Shown here: in pieces, positions 1 through 8,316 of the stretch | How the letters are laid out: every line of letters starts with the position of its first letter | How positions within the stretch are numbered: position 1 is the stretch's first letter | Assembly (NCBI GenBank): GCA_028689545.1 | Contig: JAQVCX010000019.1 | Location: 1-40,831 of the forward strand | Direction: 5' to 3' | Length of the DNA: 40,831 nucleotides | Source: Parabacteroides sp. | GTDB lineage: Bacteria; Bacteroidota; Bacteroidia; Bacteroidales; Tannerellaceae | Position numbers and translations under genes: made by a program | Notes under the pieces: model-generated | The model's input: only the letters and a program-made list of their open reading frames with translations | The model's database searches: none | What the model was told of the DNA's origin: nothing

Positions 1-76
1 GGTTTCCGTAGAAAAAACTCCCCAAATGAACAAATTTTACAATTCTCGTAAAGTTTCACAATAAGGAGGTGGCTTT
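1..76. other. Noncoding left end, half of likely cos/late-promoter region
   Basis: No gene is visible before the small terminase. Together with the last 160 bases of the window this would form a ~235-bp noncoding gap between HNH and terminase genes if the molecule is circular, which is where cos-type phages carry their packaging site. A weak inverted pairing exists between the G-rich stretch near 40791-40802 and the ACTCCCC-like stretch at 17-23. I cannot place the cleavage site. The ribosome binding site AAGGAGG at 63-69 belongs to the next gene. Confidence 0.4.
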
Positions 77-553
77 ATGGCGAGACCAAAAGAGCCGATC
101 GCACTCATTCAAGCGAAAGGCAATAAGCATTTAACCAAAGAGGAGATCGCAAAACGTGAGCTTGAGGAAATCAAAGCTCCTAGCGATAATGTCACTCCTC
201 CGAGTATTCTTACGAAAAAACAACAAGACGAGTTTAGACGGATCGCGGATCAGTTGATCGATATTAAGATCATGACAAACCTCGACGTCGATACGCTCGC
301 TCAGTATGTGATTGCTAAGGACTCTTACGAAAAAATAACCCGCAAATTAAGAGGTCGAAGTCTTACGATCGAGGAAATGAATAAACTTTCGATCATGCAA
401 AAGAGATATTTTGACGAGTGCTCTCGTCGAGGCTCGGAGCTTGGACTCACGATCTCGAGTCGATGTAAATTAGTTGTCCCGGATCCGAAACCGATTGTAT
501 CTCAAAAGGTCAATAAGTTTCAGAAATTCGAGAAGAAAGTCGGCAACGGTTGA
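77..553 (+). CDS. terS: Terminase small subunit (P27 family)
   Basis: The 158-residue product looks like a P27-family small terminase, the DNA-recognition part of the packaging motor that brings the cos/pac site to the large subunit. It starts with the basic stretch MARPKEPIALIQAKGNKHLT and then has a helical core (about residues 45-125) ending in a GSELGLTISSRCKL segment typical of the family. Length fits the family (about 150-170). The start is an ATG eight bases after AAGGAGG. The stop overlaps the TTG start of the large terminase by 4 bases, so the two are translationally coupled. It is the first gene of the late operon in this map. Function is inferred from family resemblance and position. 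Confidence 0.85.
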   Translation: MARPKEPIALIQAKGNKHLTKEEIAKRELEEIKAPSDNVTPPSILTKKQQDEFRRIADQLIDIKIMTNLDVDTLAQYVIAKDSYEKITRKLRGRSLTIEEMNKLSIMQKRYFDECSRRGSELGLTISSRCKLVVPDPKPIVSQKVNKFQKFEKKVGNG

Positions 554-2307
554 CAGTAAACGGATATAAAGATCGGGCGACCACTTACGCCCGGGAGGTT
601 GTCTCCGGTAAGGTCGTCGCGGGTAGACTTCACTATTTAGCTTGTGAGAGACACCTCAAGGATTTAGAGAGATCCCTTAAAAATGATCCCTCTTTTCCGT
701 ATGAGTGGAGACCAGAGCTAAGCGAAAATATTATCGACTATGCCGAAACGCTGACGATCGCCGAGGGTACAGAACCGAGACCGCTTAAACTTTATGAGTG
801 TCAAGCGTTCGATCTTGGAGTCCCTTTCGGTTGGATCCACAAGACTACCGGCTATCGCCGATTTCGTAGATCTTATAAGACCATGGCTCGACAAAATGGT
901 AAGACCTTTCAAAATGGTATTACCGGATCTTACATCGCCGGATTTTCCGGTTATCAATACGGAAAACTTTTCACGGTTGCGACCAAGAAACGACAAGCTC
1001 GCTTAGCTTGGGACGAGATCGCTAAGTTTATCCGAACCGATCCGGATCTTGCGGATATGTTCAAGATCCAAGATTATAAATCCACGATCACGGCAATAAA
1101 TACGATGTGTGTGATCGAGGCGTTATCTCGAGAGTCCGGTCTTGACGACGGATTTAGATCGATCTTTAGCTCGATCGACGAGATCCACCAACACAAAGAC
1201 AATTCAATATATAAGGCTATCTACAACGGAACTAGCTCCCTCGCTGAGACCTTGGTCTCTATGATTACAACGCGAGGAAATAAGCTAAACTCGTTTTGTT
1301 ATGAAATGGATAGCTATTGTATTTCAATCCTCAACGGTATCTCGATCGCTGAGGATTTTTTCGTCGACATCTATTGTATCAATGACGACGACGATCCTTG
1401 GGACGAGAGTAATTGGATCAAAGCGAACCCGATCCTAGCTCGTACCGAGTCCGGAATGGAGCAATTAAGACGAGACGCTCAGACCGCTAAAGATATGGGC
1501 GGTATGGATCTCCGAGATTTCCTTATTAAGCGTCTTAACGTTTGGGTAAGAAATTTCGAGAATGTGTTTGTTGATCCGGAGAAATGGAAAGACGGAGGCG
1601 TCAAAAAGACGCTCGACGATTACCGAGGACGCTCTTGTTGGGTTGGCTTGGATCTTTCCTCCGGTGGAGATCTTACGACTACGGTCTTAGAGTTCGAGGA
1701 TCCGGGCGACGAGTATTTTGTTCATAGTCATTCATTCATGCCTAGAGGCAGAATGGAGGAGCATATCATAAGCGATCTAGCTCCTTACGATGTTTGGGAA
1801 CAAAAAGAGCTTATAAGCGTAACCGGTGGGGAGTCAGACTTTAAGAATGATTACAAGTTTATTATTTCCTACCTTAAAGAACTGAGAGAGGCTTACGATC
1901 TGACGTTTAACGGTGTCGCATACGATCCGCATAACGCCGACGGTATTCTTGCCGATCTCGAGGACTTCGGTTGTCCTCTCATGATGATAACTCAGTCGGC
2001 TAGGTTCCTAAATGACGCTACGGTCGACGTCCAATTACTGATTAAGAGCGGAAAACTCCACTACAACGAGGAGGACGAGCTCTTATCTTGGTCTATGGTT
2101 AACGCTAAGATCGTTAAAAACAGTTTCGACGAGGTCAAGATCGATAAGGAACCTCACTCTCTTACAAAACGTATCGATCCGGACGACGCTTTGATCGACG
2201 CTCATACGATGATCTTAAAGAATAAACAAACCGAGCTCGTAAACGTAGAGTCCGAAATGGACGCCTACCTCGAGGCTATGGGTTGGAAACCAAAAAAGGA
2301 GGTTTAA
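550..2307 (+). CDS. terL: Terminase large subunit
   Basis: The 585-residue product is the packaging ATPase-nuclease. A Walker A-like motif ARQNGKT lies near residue 118, and a Walker B-like SIDEIH near 213, giving the N-terminal ATPase. The C-terminal RNase H-like nuclease is marked by GLDLSSGGD (about 372), a middle acidic YDPHNAD (about 460) and a final DPDDALIDAHTM (about 548). Length is usual for HK97-type TerL. I used the TTG at 550, which overlaps the small-terminase stop; the upstream GAAGAAAG is a weak binding site, so coupling probably matters. The downstream portal gene begins 3 bases after the stop. Confidence 0.95.
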   Translation: MTVNGYKDRATTYAREVVSGKVVAGRLHYLACERHLKDLERSLKNDPSFPYEWRPELSENIIDYAETLTIAEGTEPRPLKLYECQAFDLGVPFGWIHKTTGYRRFRRSYKTMARQNGKTFQNGITGSYIAGFSGYQYGKLFTVATKKRQARLAWDEIAKFIRTDPDLADMFKIQDYKSTITAINTMCVIEALSRESGLDDGFRSIFSSIDEIHQHKDNSIYKAIYNGTSSLAETLVSMITTRGNKLNSFCYEMDSYCISILNGISIAEDFFVDIYCINDDDDPWDESNWIKANPILARTESGMEQLRRDAQTAKDMGGMDLRDFLIKRLNVWVRNFENVFVDPEKWKDGGVKKTLDDYRGRSCWVGLDLSSGGDLTTTVLEFEDPGDEYFVHSHSFMPRGRMEEHIISDLAPYDVWEQKELISVTGGESDFKNDYKFIISYLKELREAYDLTFNGVAYDPHNADGILADLEDFGCPLMMITQSARFLNDATVDVQLLIKSGKLHYNEEDELLSWSMVNAKIVKNSFDEVKIDKEPHSLTKRIDPDDALIDAHTMILKNKQTELVNVESEMDAYLEAMGWKPKKEV

Positions 2308-2310
2308 AAA

Positions 2311-3639
2311 TTGGGAGCATTTAAAAATTTTAGGGTTGCACTCGCTAAGGCGATCGCTCCCCGATCAACAATCGAGCTAAATAATCTCCTCGACTTCCTC
2401 GGGGTAGATAAACGGAAACCTCGAGCAATTAACGAGGCGACCTATTTCGCTTGTATGAAAGTTTTAAGCGAGGCGATCGGTAAGCTACCTCTTAAGGTGC
2501 TTAAAAACGATATGGTAAACGGCGGAGTAATGACCGCCTACGACCACCCGCTTTATAACGTTCTACGGACTCGACCTAATCCTTACATGACGTCAACGTC
2601 GTTTTGGTCTACGGTCGAGTTTAATTGTAATCATTACGGTAACGCTTACGTCTTGATCGACGGAGCCGGGGAAAATATGAAACTATGGATCCTCGAGTCC
2701 GACAAAGTTCAAATCGTAATCGACGACGCTAAGATGTTACGAGATCAAAGGGACATTTATTATGTCTATTCCGGATCCGGTCAGTATTTGACGTTTGGAT
2801 CCGAGGAGATCTTACACTTTAAGACCTCGACCTCGTTCGACGGTATCTCCGGATTAAGTGTCCGAGACATCTTGAGAACTACGATAGACGGAAACGTCAA
2901 GTCTCAAAATATGCTAAATCGCTTGTATGATAACGGTTTTGTAAGTAAAGTCGTCGTCCAATATACCGGAAATCTTAACGACGATAACGTAAAAGCGTAC
3001 CTCGACGGTATTCAGAGATACGCCGAGAACAAGACGAAAGGCGTTGAGAACCTTATCCCAATTCCTCTTGGATCCAAAGTCGAGCCTCTCAATATGAAGT
3101 TGACCGACTCTCAGTTTTTGGAGATCAAGCGTTACTCAGCTTTACAAATTGCGTCGGCGTTTGGGATCAAGCCTTATCAGATCGGGGACTATGAAAAAAG
3201 TTCCTATGCGTCCGCCGAGGCTCAGCAACTTAGCTTTTATGTAGATACTCTCCTCTATATTCTCAAACAGTACGAGGAAGAAATTAGCTATAAATTGTTT
3301 AGTCGTGAGGAGTCAAAAAGCGGTCTTACGGCTAAATTTAACGTCGCCGTTATTTTACGAGCAGATCTTAAGACTCAGATCGAGACGCTCGCGTCGGCGG
3401 TTGGTAACTTTATCTATACTCCAAACGAGGCTAGAGCCTTATTGGATTTAGAAAATAAACCGGGAGGCGATAAGCTCCTCGGCAACGGTGCAAGTATTCC
3501 GGTAGATCTTGCCGGCATACAGTACCGAAAAGACGCAACACAAAATAATGACGGAAAGGAGGAGAACCTATGGCAAATGTCATTAACGACGAAAGAGTTA
3601 AAGTCCCTAATGGAGTCGTTATCAAATCCGGAGACGTAA
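2311..3639 (+). CDS. Portal protein (HK97 family)
   Basis: This 442-residue protein has the features of HK97-type portals: an N-terminal RAINEATYFACMKVLSEAIG segment, the middle HFKTSTSFDGISGLSV block, and ALQIASAFGIKPYQIGDYEKSS near residue 285, a signature seen in this family. Twelve copies would form the ring at one capsid vertex through which TerL pumps DNA. The start is TTG nine bases or so after AAGGAGG. Its last 70 bases overlap the next gene in another frame, a long overlap for this genome. The C-terminal tail is therefore constrained by two reading frames. Confidence 0.93.
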   Translation: MGAFKNFRVALAKAIAPRSTIELNNLLDFLGVDKRKPRAINEATYFACMKVLSEAIGKLPLKVLKNDMVNGGVMTAYDHPLYNVLRTRPNPYMTSTSFWSTVEFNCNHYGNAYVLIDGAGENMKLWILESDKVQIVIDDAKMLRDQRDIYYVYSGSGQYLTFGSEEILHFKTSTSFDGISGLSVRDILRTTIDGNVKSQNMLNRLYDNGFVSKVVVQYTGNLNDDNVKAYLDGIQRYAENKTKGVENLIPIPLGSKVEPLNMKLTDSQFLEIKRYSALQIASAFGIKPYQIGDYEKSSYASAEAQQLSFYVDTLLYILKQYEEEISYKLFSREESKSGLTAKFNVAVILRADLKTQIETLASAVGNFIYTPNEARALLDLENKPGGDKLLGNGASIPVDLAGIQYRKDATQNNDGKEENLWQMSLTTKELKSLMESLSNPET

Positions 3640-4409
3640 CAATCCCGGACGTGACCGACGAAGATCTTAGAAAGATCAACAAGCTAGCTCTCAAACCTCA
3701 GACTAAAGAAAGTATTTTCATCTTTAAGATTAAGGCTTGCGACAATGGTTTGGACGATCGTAATTTTGAGCCTTTTAGTATTAACGCTCTAAAGGATCTT
3801 AAAAAATTATACGTCGGAAAGACCGTAATTAAGGATCATGCTCGAAAAGCTGACAATCAGATCGCGAGAGTTTTCGACTCTGAGTTGATCGAAGATCCTA
3901 CAAGTAAGGTCGCCGTTGCAAGTGACGAGACCTATACGACCTTAGAGCTCAAATGTTACATGATAAGAACTAAGTCAAACGAGGATCTTATCGCTGAGAT
4001 CGAGGCGGGGATCAAGAGAGAAGTCTCTACCGGGTGCAAAGCGAAACACGCTTTTTGTAGTATTTGCGGAACTGATAACGCAAAAACTTATTGTCCTCAT
4101 TTTTGGGGACGTGAATACAACACCAAAGACGGTAAAAAAACTTGTTACTTTACGTTGGACGGAGCTAAAGAGGCTTACGAGGTTTCACTTGTAGCCGTAC
4201 CCGCTCAGCCAAGAGCCGGGACTACCAAGTCCTATAAAGAGGTTGAGGACGAGGATCCTACGGAAAAGACCGAGGAAACTACTCCAACCGATAATCCACC
4301 GGAGAATGATCCGGAAAAAGAAAAAGCACTAGAGGCGGTCGCAAATGCTCGATTACGAGTAGCGGACGCCTTTTCTAATGCACAAATCAAACTTATTTTA
4401 GGCGAATAG
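3570..4409 (+). CDS. Putative prohead protease
   Basis: The 279-residue product sits between portal and capsid, where HK97-like phages encode the protease that removes the capsid delta domain. Visible features: an H at KDHARKADNQIARV (about residue 88), a cysteine-rich block STGCKAKHAFCSICG with a later YCPHFWG (about 152-178), and AYEVSLVAVPAQPRAG near 210, which resembles the conserved serine-containing end of prohead proteases in Clostridia phages. The Cys/His block could bind zinc and is not in HK97 gp4. The C-terminal 60 residues are acidic and proline-rich. Start is ATG after AAGGAGG; stop is TAG. The protease role rests on position and partial motif resemblance. Confidence 0.7.
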   Translation: MANVINDERVKVPNGVVIKSGDVTIPDVTDEDLRKINKLALKPQTKESIFIFKIKACDNGLDDRNFEPFSINALKDLKKLYVGKTVIKDHARKADNQIARVFDSELIEDPTSKVAVASDETYTTLELKCYMIRTKSNEDLIAEIEAGIKREVSTGCKAKHAFCSICGTDNAKTYCPHFWGREYNTKDGKKTCYFTLDGAKEAYEVSLVAVPAQPRAGTTKSYKEVEDEDPTEKTEETTPTDNPPENDPEKEKALEAVANARLRVADAFSNAQIKLILGE

Positions 4410-4437
4410 CCGGAAAGAAAACGAGGTAAATAATCTT

Positions 4438-5745
4438 ATGAACAAGAAAATGAGAGATTTATTAGCAAAACATGACGCAAAAGTGAAAGAGGCTAAGGCT
4501 TTCATGGAGGGCGAAACAAAGGATCTCGAGGCTTTTAATAAAGCCATGGACGAGGCGGACGACATTATGAAAGAGTTTGAGGCAGAAAAGAGACTTTTCG
4601 AGTCCGAAAAAGCTCCGGTTACAGTTGATCCAACTCAGACAAAAACAGAAGATCCAGAAGAAAAGAGCGAAAAAGGAGAGAAAACTCCGGAGGACGCTAT
4701 GAAAGCGTTCGCTCAGTCCGCTAGAAATGGTTTCTATCAGCCTAAGACAATGAGCGAGGGAACTAACGCCGACGGCGGTTACACCGTTCCCGAAGATATT
4801 CAGACTCAGATTAACACTTATAGAGATTCTAAATTTTCTCTCTTACAGTTAGTTGACGTCGAGTCCGTATCTACTGACAAGGGAGCTCGTACTTTCAAAA
4901 AGAGATCTCAGCAGACCGGATTTACTAAAGTCGGCGAGGGTGGAAAGATTGGAGCTAAAGCTACTCCTCAGTTTGAAAGAATTGAGTACGAAATCGGCAA
5001 ATACGCCGGCTACTTCCCGGTTACAAATGAGTTATTGGAAGATAGCGACTCTAATATCGCTCAGACTCTTATCACTTGGATCGGCGACGAGTCCCGCGTA
5101 ACCGCTAACAAATTGATCTTAGCTCAGATCGCAACAAAAGACGCCGTAGCTCTTGGAGATCTCGACGGTATCAAGAAAGCCTTTAATGTTACTTTAGGAT
5201 CAGCTTTCAAGGCTACATCTAAGATCGTAACTAACGACAACGGTTTACAGTATCTTGATACATTAAAAGACTCTACCGGTCGTTACTTATTAAGTCCGGA
5301 TCCTAATAACGCTATGGCTATGAGACTTGCCGTTGGTGGATCTTATATCCCGGTTGAGGTTATTCCTAACGATGATCTCGCAAATGCTGAGGTTTATGTT
5401 AAGACCGCAGATAAGGACGTCGTAACCGGAAAGACTTATTATACTCAGTCCGGAGCCGGTACAACCGCCGATCCTTACGTTTATACCGCCGTAGAGTCTC
5501 CGGCTAAAGCGTCTATCGGTACTTATTACGAAATCGAGTCTCGTATTCCTATGATCCTCGGCGACCTCAAAGAGGGCGTTAAGTATTTCGATCGCAAGAA
5601 AATGAATATCAAAACCTCCGACGTTGCCGTTATGGGAGAGTTAAACGCTTTCGAGGAAGATCTCACTCTTTATAGAGCGATCGAACGTGAGGACGTAAAA
5701 GTTAAAGATACTAAGGCTTTCGTTAACGGCTATATCGTAGCCTAG
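4438..5745 (+). CDS. Major capsid protein (HK97 fold) with an inserted domain
   Basis: The 435-residue product has an N-terminal helical, charged delta-like domain (about 1-95), presumably cut off by the upstream protease, followed by a HK97-type core starting around FYQPKTMSEGTNADGGYTVP. GKYAGYFPVTNELLEDSD and the C-terminal VMGELNAFEEDLTLYRAIERED are typical of the family. Residues about 316-368 form an extra segment (KDVVTGKTYYTQSG, YVYTAV, IGTYYEI) interrupting the core between VIPNDDL and RIPMILGDL. It looks like a small beta-rich surface domain. Two TAG stops follow in tandem. The binding site is weak (ACGAGGTAAATAATCTT), odd for the most abundant structural protein. Confidence 0.93.
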   Translation: MNKKMRDLLAKHDAKVKEAKAFMEGETKDLEAFNKAMDEADDIMKEFEAEKRLFESEKAPVTVDPTQTKTEDPEEKSEKGEKTPEDAMKAFAQSARNGFYQPKTMSEGTNADGGYTVPEDIQTQINTYRDSKFSLLQLVDVESVSTDKGARTFKKRSQQTGFTKVGEGGKIGAKATPQFERIEYEIGKYAGYFPVTNELLEDSDSNIAQTLITWIGDESRVTANKLILAQIATKDAVALGDLDGIKKAFNVTLGSAFKATSKIVTNDNGLQYLDTLKDSTGRYLLSPDPNNAMAMRLAVGGSYIPVEVIPNDDLANAEVYVKTADKDVVTGKTYYTQSGAGTTADPYVYTAVESPAKASIGTYYEIESRIPMILGDLKEGVKYFDRKKMNIKTSDVAVMGELNAFEEDLTLYRAIEREDVKVKDTKAFVNGYIVA

Positions 5746-5768
5746 TAGCACTCTAGGAGGTGGATCCA

Positions 5769-6095
5769 ATGGCTAAGTTATCAATAACCGATGTCAAAGA
5801 TTATCTTTGTATCGATTTCACGGACGACGCTACGGATCGCCTCCTCAATCGGCTAATGGAAACGGCGGACGCCTATCTTAAGAGCTCGATCGGGGAGGCT
5901 TATCCGGAGGAAGATCCGAAAGCGAAACAGATCGCTCTAATGCTGATCTCTGATCTCTACGACAATCGAGGAGTGAATGAGAACACGAGCTCTAATACGC
6001 GTAAGTTGATCGACGATATGTCGCTCCAATTACGCTTAGAATTGAGGAGGGCAACCGATGAACAATCCGAAACCGATCAAGATACAGAAACTTAA
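5769..6095 (+). CDS. Head-tail connector (HK97 gp6-like)
   Basis: About 108 residues. The start SITDVKDYLCIDFTDDATD, the helix NRLMETADAYLKSSIG and the LMLISDLYDNRG segment followed by a C-terminal helix with LQLRLELR match the gp6-like connector that binds under the portal. I chose the ATG at 5769, eight bases after AGGAGG; an earlier GTG inside the binding site is not usable. The gene directly follows the capsid and overlaps the next gene by 38 bases. Confidence 0.85.
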   Translation: MAKLSITDVKDYLCIDFTDDATDRLLNRLMETADAYLKSSIGEAYPEEDPKAKQIALMLISDLYDNRGVNENTSSNTRKLIDDMSLQLRLELRRATDEQSETDQDTET

Positions 6096-6387
6096 CAACG
6101 AGACTAAGGAGTGGGAGAACGTCGGTAACACGATACACGCTACCGTAAATAAGTCCTCCGGATCCGATTATATGTCGAGCGGTGCCGAGCAATCGTCAGC
6201 GAGTCGGACGTTTACCGTTCGTTATCATGCGACGCTCTCGGAGATCCAATTTAATACTCAGATCTACCGGATCATTTATCAAGGAATGATCTACAAGATC
6301 GAGGATTACGACGACTATATGGAAAAGCACCTTAGTATTAAATTATTGGGGGTGTCTAAAGGTGTCAGATACACGAGTAAAAATTGA
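6058..6387 (+). CDS. Head closure / head-tail adaptor protein
   Basis: This 109-residue, beta-rich protein (TFTVRYHATLSEIQFNTQIYRIIYQGMIYKIEDYDDY) resembles phage head-tail adaptors of the SPP1 gp16 type, the stopper that closes the portal after packaging. Position supports this: it is the second small gene after the capsid. GAGGAGG stands before the ATG. It overlaps both neighbours (38 and 26 bases), a packed arrangement usual for connector genes. Confidence 0.8.
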   Translation: MNNPKPIKIQKLNNETKEWENVGNTIHATVNKSSGSDYMSSGAEQSSASRTFTVRYHATLSEIQFNTQIYRIIYQGMIYKIEDYDDYMEKHLSIKLLGVSKGVRYTSKN

Positions 6388-6766
6388 GAACCTTTCCGAC
6401 GCGATCGTCGGGATCCTTAAAGATTACGGCGAGGAAGTTAATCTCGCGGTAGACGATAAGGCTAAGGAGTCCATGAAACAGTTAGTAAAAGATACCAAGA
6501 GGGACGCCCCGGTCAATTCACAAAGTAGAGGGAGCCACTATCGAGGTCAGATCGCAAGTAAAAAACTTACATCGACAACGCATAAGCACTCTTATTTATG
6601 GTATGTCAAAGGCGATAAATACCGATTGGCTCATTTACTTAATAACGGTCACGCCACGAGAAACGGAGGTCGTGTAGAGGGAGACGAACATATCACTCGT
6701 AACGCCCTCCGTGTAATGGCGGACTATGAGAAGTCCGTAAAGGAGGTTATAGAGCATGGATCTTAA
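6362..6766 (+). CDS. HK97 gp10-like neck/tail-completion protein
   Basis: The 134-residue product shows the gp10-like pattern: an N-terminal helix, then KDTKRDAPVNSQSRGSHYRGQI, followed by LLNNGHATRNGGRVEGDEHI and a C-terminal helix. These proteins occur third after the capsid and take part in neck formation. The start is GTG inside the end of the previous gene, so translation is probably coupled. It overlaps the next gene by 11 bases. Confidence 0.82.
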   Translation: MSDTRVKIENLSDAIVGILKDYGEEVNLAVDDKAKESMKQLVKDTKRDAPVNSQSRGSHYRGQIASKKLTSTTHKHSYLWYVKGDKYRLAHLLNNGHATRNGGRVEGDEHITRNALRVMADYEKSVKEVIEHGS

Positions 6767-7070
6767 AGAGTTTTTAAGTTCCTCCGGGATCCCTTTCGAG
6801 GACACGGCTTGGACTCAGCCTCCCGGCGAGACTTACGGAGTATTTCTCGACAACTCGGATAACCGAGGAGCCGATGATAAACTTTTTATTTCAGAGCATA
6901 CCGTGACGGTAGAAATATATAGCGAGTTTGTAGATAACGAGGCGAAAGCAAAGATCGAGAAATTATTTCTCGACAATGCGATCGCCTTTTCCTATTTCGG
7001 TAGGACGTGGATCGATAGCGAGCGATTATATCAAACCGCTTGGGAGTTCTCGATAACTAAAAAATTATGA
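6756..7070 (+). CDS. Putative tail terminator protein
   Basis: The 104-residue protein precedes the major tail protein, the usual place of the tail terminator that caps the tube and joins it to the head. It has a mixed alpha/beta pattern (SEHTVTVEIYSEFVDNEAKAKIEKLFLDN, then FGRTWIDSERLYQTAWEFSITKK) like other short tail-completion proteins. AAAGGAGG lies eight bases before the ATG. The assignment depends mainly on gene order. Confidence 0.75.
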   Translation: MDLKEFLSSSGIPFEDTAWTQPPGETYGVFLDNSDNRGADDKLFISEHTVTVEIYSEFVDNEAKAKIEKLFLDNAIAFSYFGRTWIDSERLYQTAWEFSITKKL

Positions 7071-7088
7071 TTATAGGAGGATATGACA

Positions 7089-7637
7089 ATGTCAACAACC
7101 GAAAAAGAAAGCATTGTTTTAGGTAGTGGAAAGCTCTACTATATGGAGTTTACCGGAGAAATCCCTACAAACGCCACTATCGAAGTTGAGGCGAACCGTC
7201 TCGGATATATTTCCGGCGGAGCAACCTTGGAATATAAGCCAACTTACTATAAATGTAAGGACGATTTAGGACTTGTTTCCAAAACAAAAATTACAGAGGA
7301 GGAGGCTACTCTTAAAGCCGGGATCCTTACTTTCAACGGTAAGAAATTGACCGTACTTTGTAATACCGGTCGAGTAACAGAGGCGGACGGTATTCGTACC
7401 GTTAAGATCGGCGGAACTGATAACGACGACGGCAAAAAGTACGTTTTACATTTCGTCCATGATGATCCGGACGGAAAGATCCGAGTTACAATCGTCGGCG
7501 TTAATGAGGCGGGATTTTCACTTGCTTTTCAGAAAGACAAGGAAACCGTTATCGACGCCGAGTTTGCGTGTCAAGCTATGGACTCCGAGGGTACTCTTAT
7601 CATTTATCAAGAGGAGATCACAACCTCAGAGGCTTAA
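7089..7637 (+). CDS. Major tail protein
   Basis: The 182-residue product is the tube-forming tail protein, judged from position before the frameshifted chaperone and from its beta-rich sequence with EESIV-type N-terminus, GYISGGATLEYKPTYYKCKD and a C-terminal EFACQAMDSEGTLIIYQEE. I start it at the ATG at 7089, eight bases after AGGAGG, rather than the ATG at 7083, which is only two bases away from it. A strong hairpin follows the stop. Confidence 0.85.
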   Translation: MSTTEKESIVLGSGKLYYMEFTGEIPTNATIEVEANRLGYISGGATLEYKPTYYKCKDDLGLVSKTKITEEEATLKAGILTFNGKKLTVLCNTGRVTEADGIRTVKIGGTDNDDGKKYVLHFVHDDPDGKIRVTIVGVNEAGFSLAFQKDKETVIDAEFACQAMDSEGTLIIYQEEITTSEA

Positions 7638-7660
7638 TGTAGCGTAATAACAATCAATTC

Positions 7661-7688
7661 GGGCGGGGAGAAATCCTCGCCCATTTTC
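7661..7688 (+). terminator. GC-rich hairpin after major tail gene
   Basis: GGGCGGGGA pairs with TCCTCGCCC around a GAAA loop (one G-T pair), followed by ATTTTC. The U-tract is short, so it is more likely a partial terminator or an mRNA 3'-end stabiliser that raises major tail protein output relative to the chaperone. Confidence 0.65.
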
Positions 7689-7708
7689 TATTATAAGGAG
7701 GTCATATC

Positions 7709-8044
7709 ATGGCTAGAGTTTTAGATTTTACACAAGCAAAGAAACAGTTTTTAACACTTACTTTTATCGACGAGAACAAAATTCTTGTCAAAAACCCAAC
7801 TAAGAGAATTATGGATAATCTCGTAAATCTCGGTAAGTCATTCGAGGAGGTCGAGGAGGACGCTACCAATACGGACGCCCTCGAGGAGATCTACTCAATT
7901 TGTGCTGAGATTATGAGTAATAACATCGCTAAAAAGCCTATCACGGTCGAATATTTATCCGATGTCTTAGATCTTGAGGATCTCAGTATCTTTTTCAATG
8001 CCTATATAGAATTTGTAGGAGATCTTAACTCTGTAAAAAACTAG
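7709..8044 (+). CDS. Tail assembly chaperone, short form (gpG-like)
   Basis: The 111-residue product is the unshifted form of the tail assembly chaperone that coats the tape measure before tube polymerisation. It lies directly before the tape measure gene. It starts MARVLDFTQAKKQFLTLTF and is acidic and helical, like other Firmicutes siphovirus chaperones. AAGGAGG precedes the ATG. The last sense codons are AAA AAC followed by TAG, and they form part of the slippery site used for the long form. Confidence 0.85.
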   Translation: MARVLDFTQAKKQFLTLTFIDENKILVKNPTKRIMDNLVNLGKSFEEVEEDATNTDALEEIYSICAEIMSNNIAKKPITVEYLSDVLDLEDLSIFFNAYIEFVGDLNSVKN

Positions 8045-8316
8045 AGATCCCTTACTATCCGTCCAAAGAGAGTAAGGGACACGGATATGAGATCGAGACA
8101 TTTTGGGAGCACATGGTCAGCGAGTACACCGGTTTGACAATACTCGAAGTCCAAGACCTCGATTACTTGGATTATTTGCGTTATAGACATGACGCTTTTA
8201 TTTACAATCGGAGTCAAAGCGAAAAAGGACAAGAGTATCTTAAAAACGCTTGGAGGCTTACTCAAACCTCTCCGGATAGATCCAAACTTAGAGAAACTTT
8301 TGGAAAGGAGGACTAA
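7709..8316 (+). CDS. Tail assembly chaperone, frameshifted long form (gpGT-like)
   Basis: This is the product of the -1 shift at 8041. After the first ~111 residues the frame continues with LEIPYYPSKESKGHGYEIET and ends with RLTQTSPDRSKLRETFGKED, about 202 residues in total. The T extension is believed to recruit major tail protein to the tape measure complex. The extension has no ribosome binding site or well-placed start of its own: its first internal ATG, at 8113, lies well inside the frame. Its TAA is followed at once by the tape measure ATG. Confidence 0.88.
8035..8041 (+). promoter_or_regulatory. -1 programmed ribosomal frameshift site A_AAA_AAC
   Basis: The zero-frame codons are AAA AAC, preceded by A, giving the canonical X_XXY_YYZ heptamer directly before the TAG of the short chaperone. 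Slipping back one base opens a frame of 91 codons that runs to the TAA touching the tape measure start. This is the conserved layout of tail chaperone genes. Confidence 0.9.
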
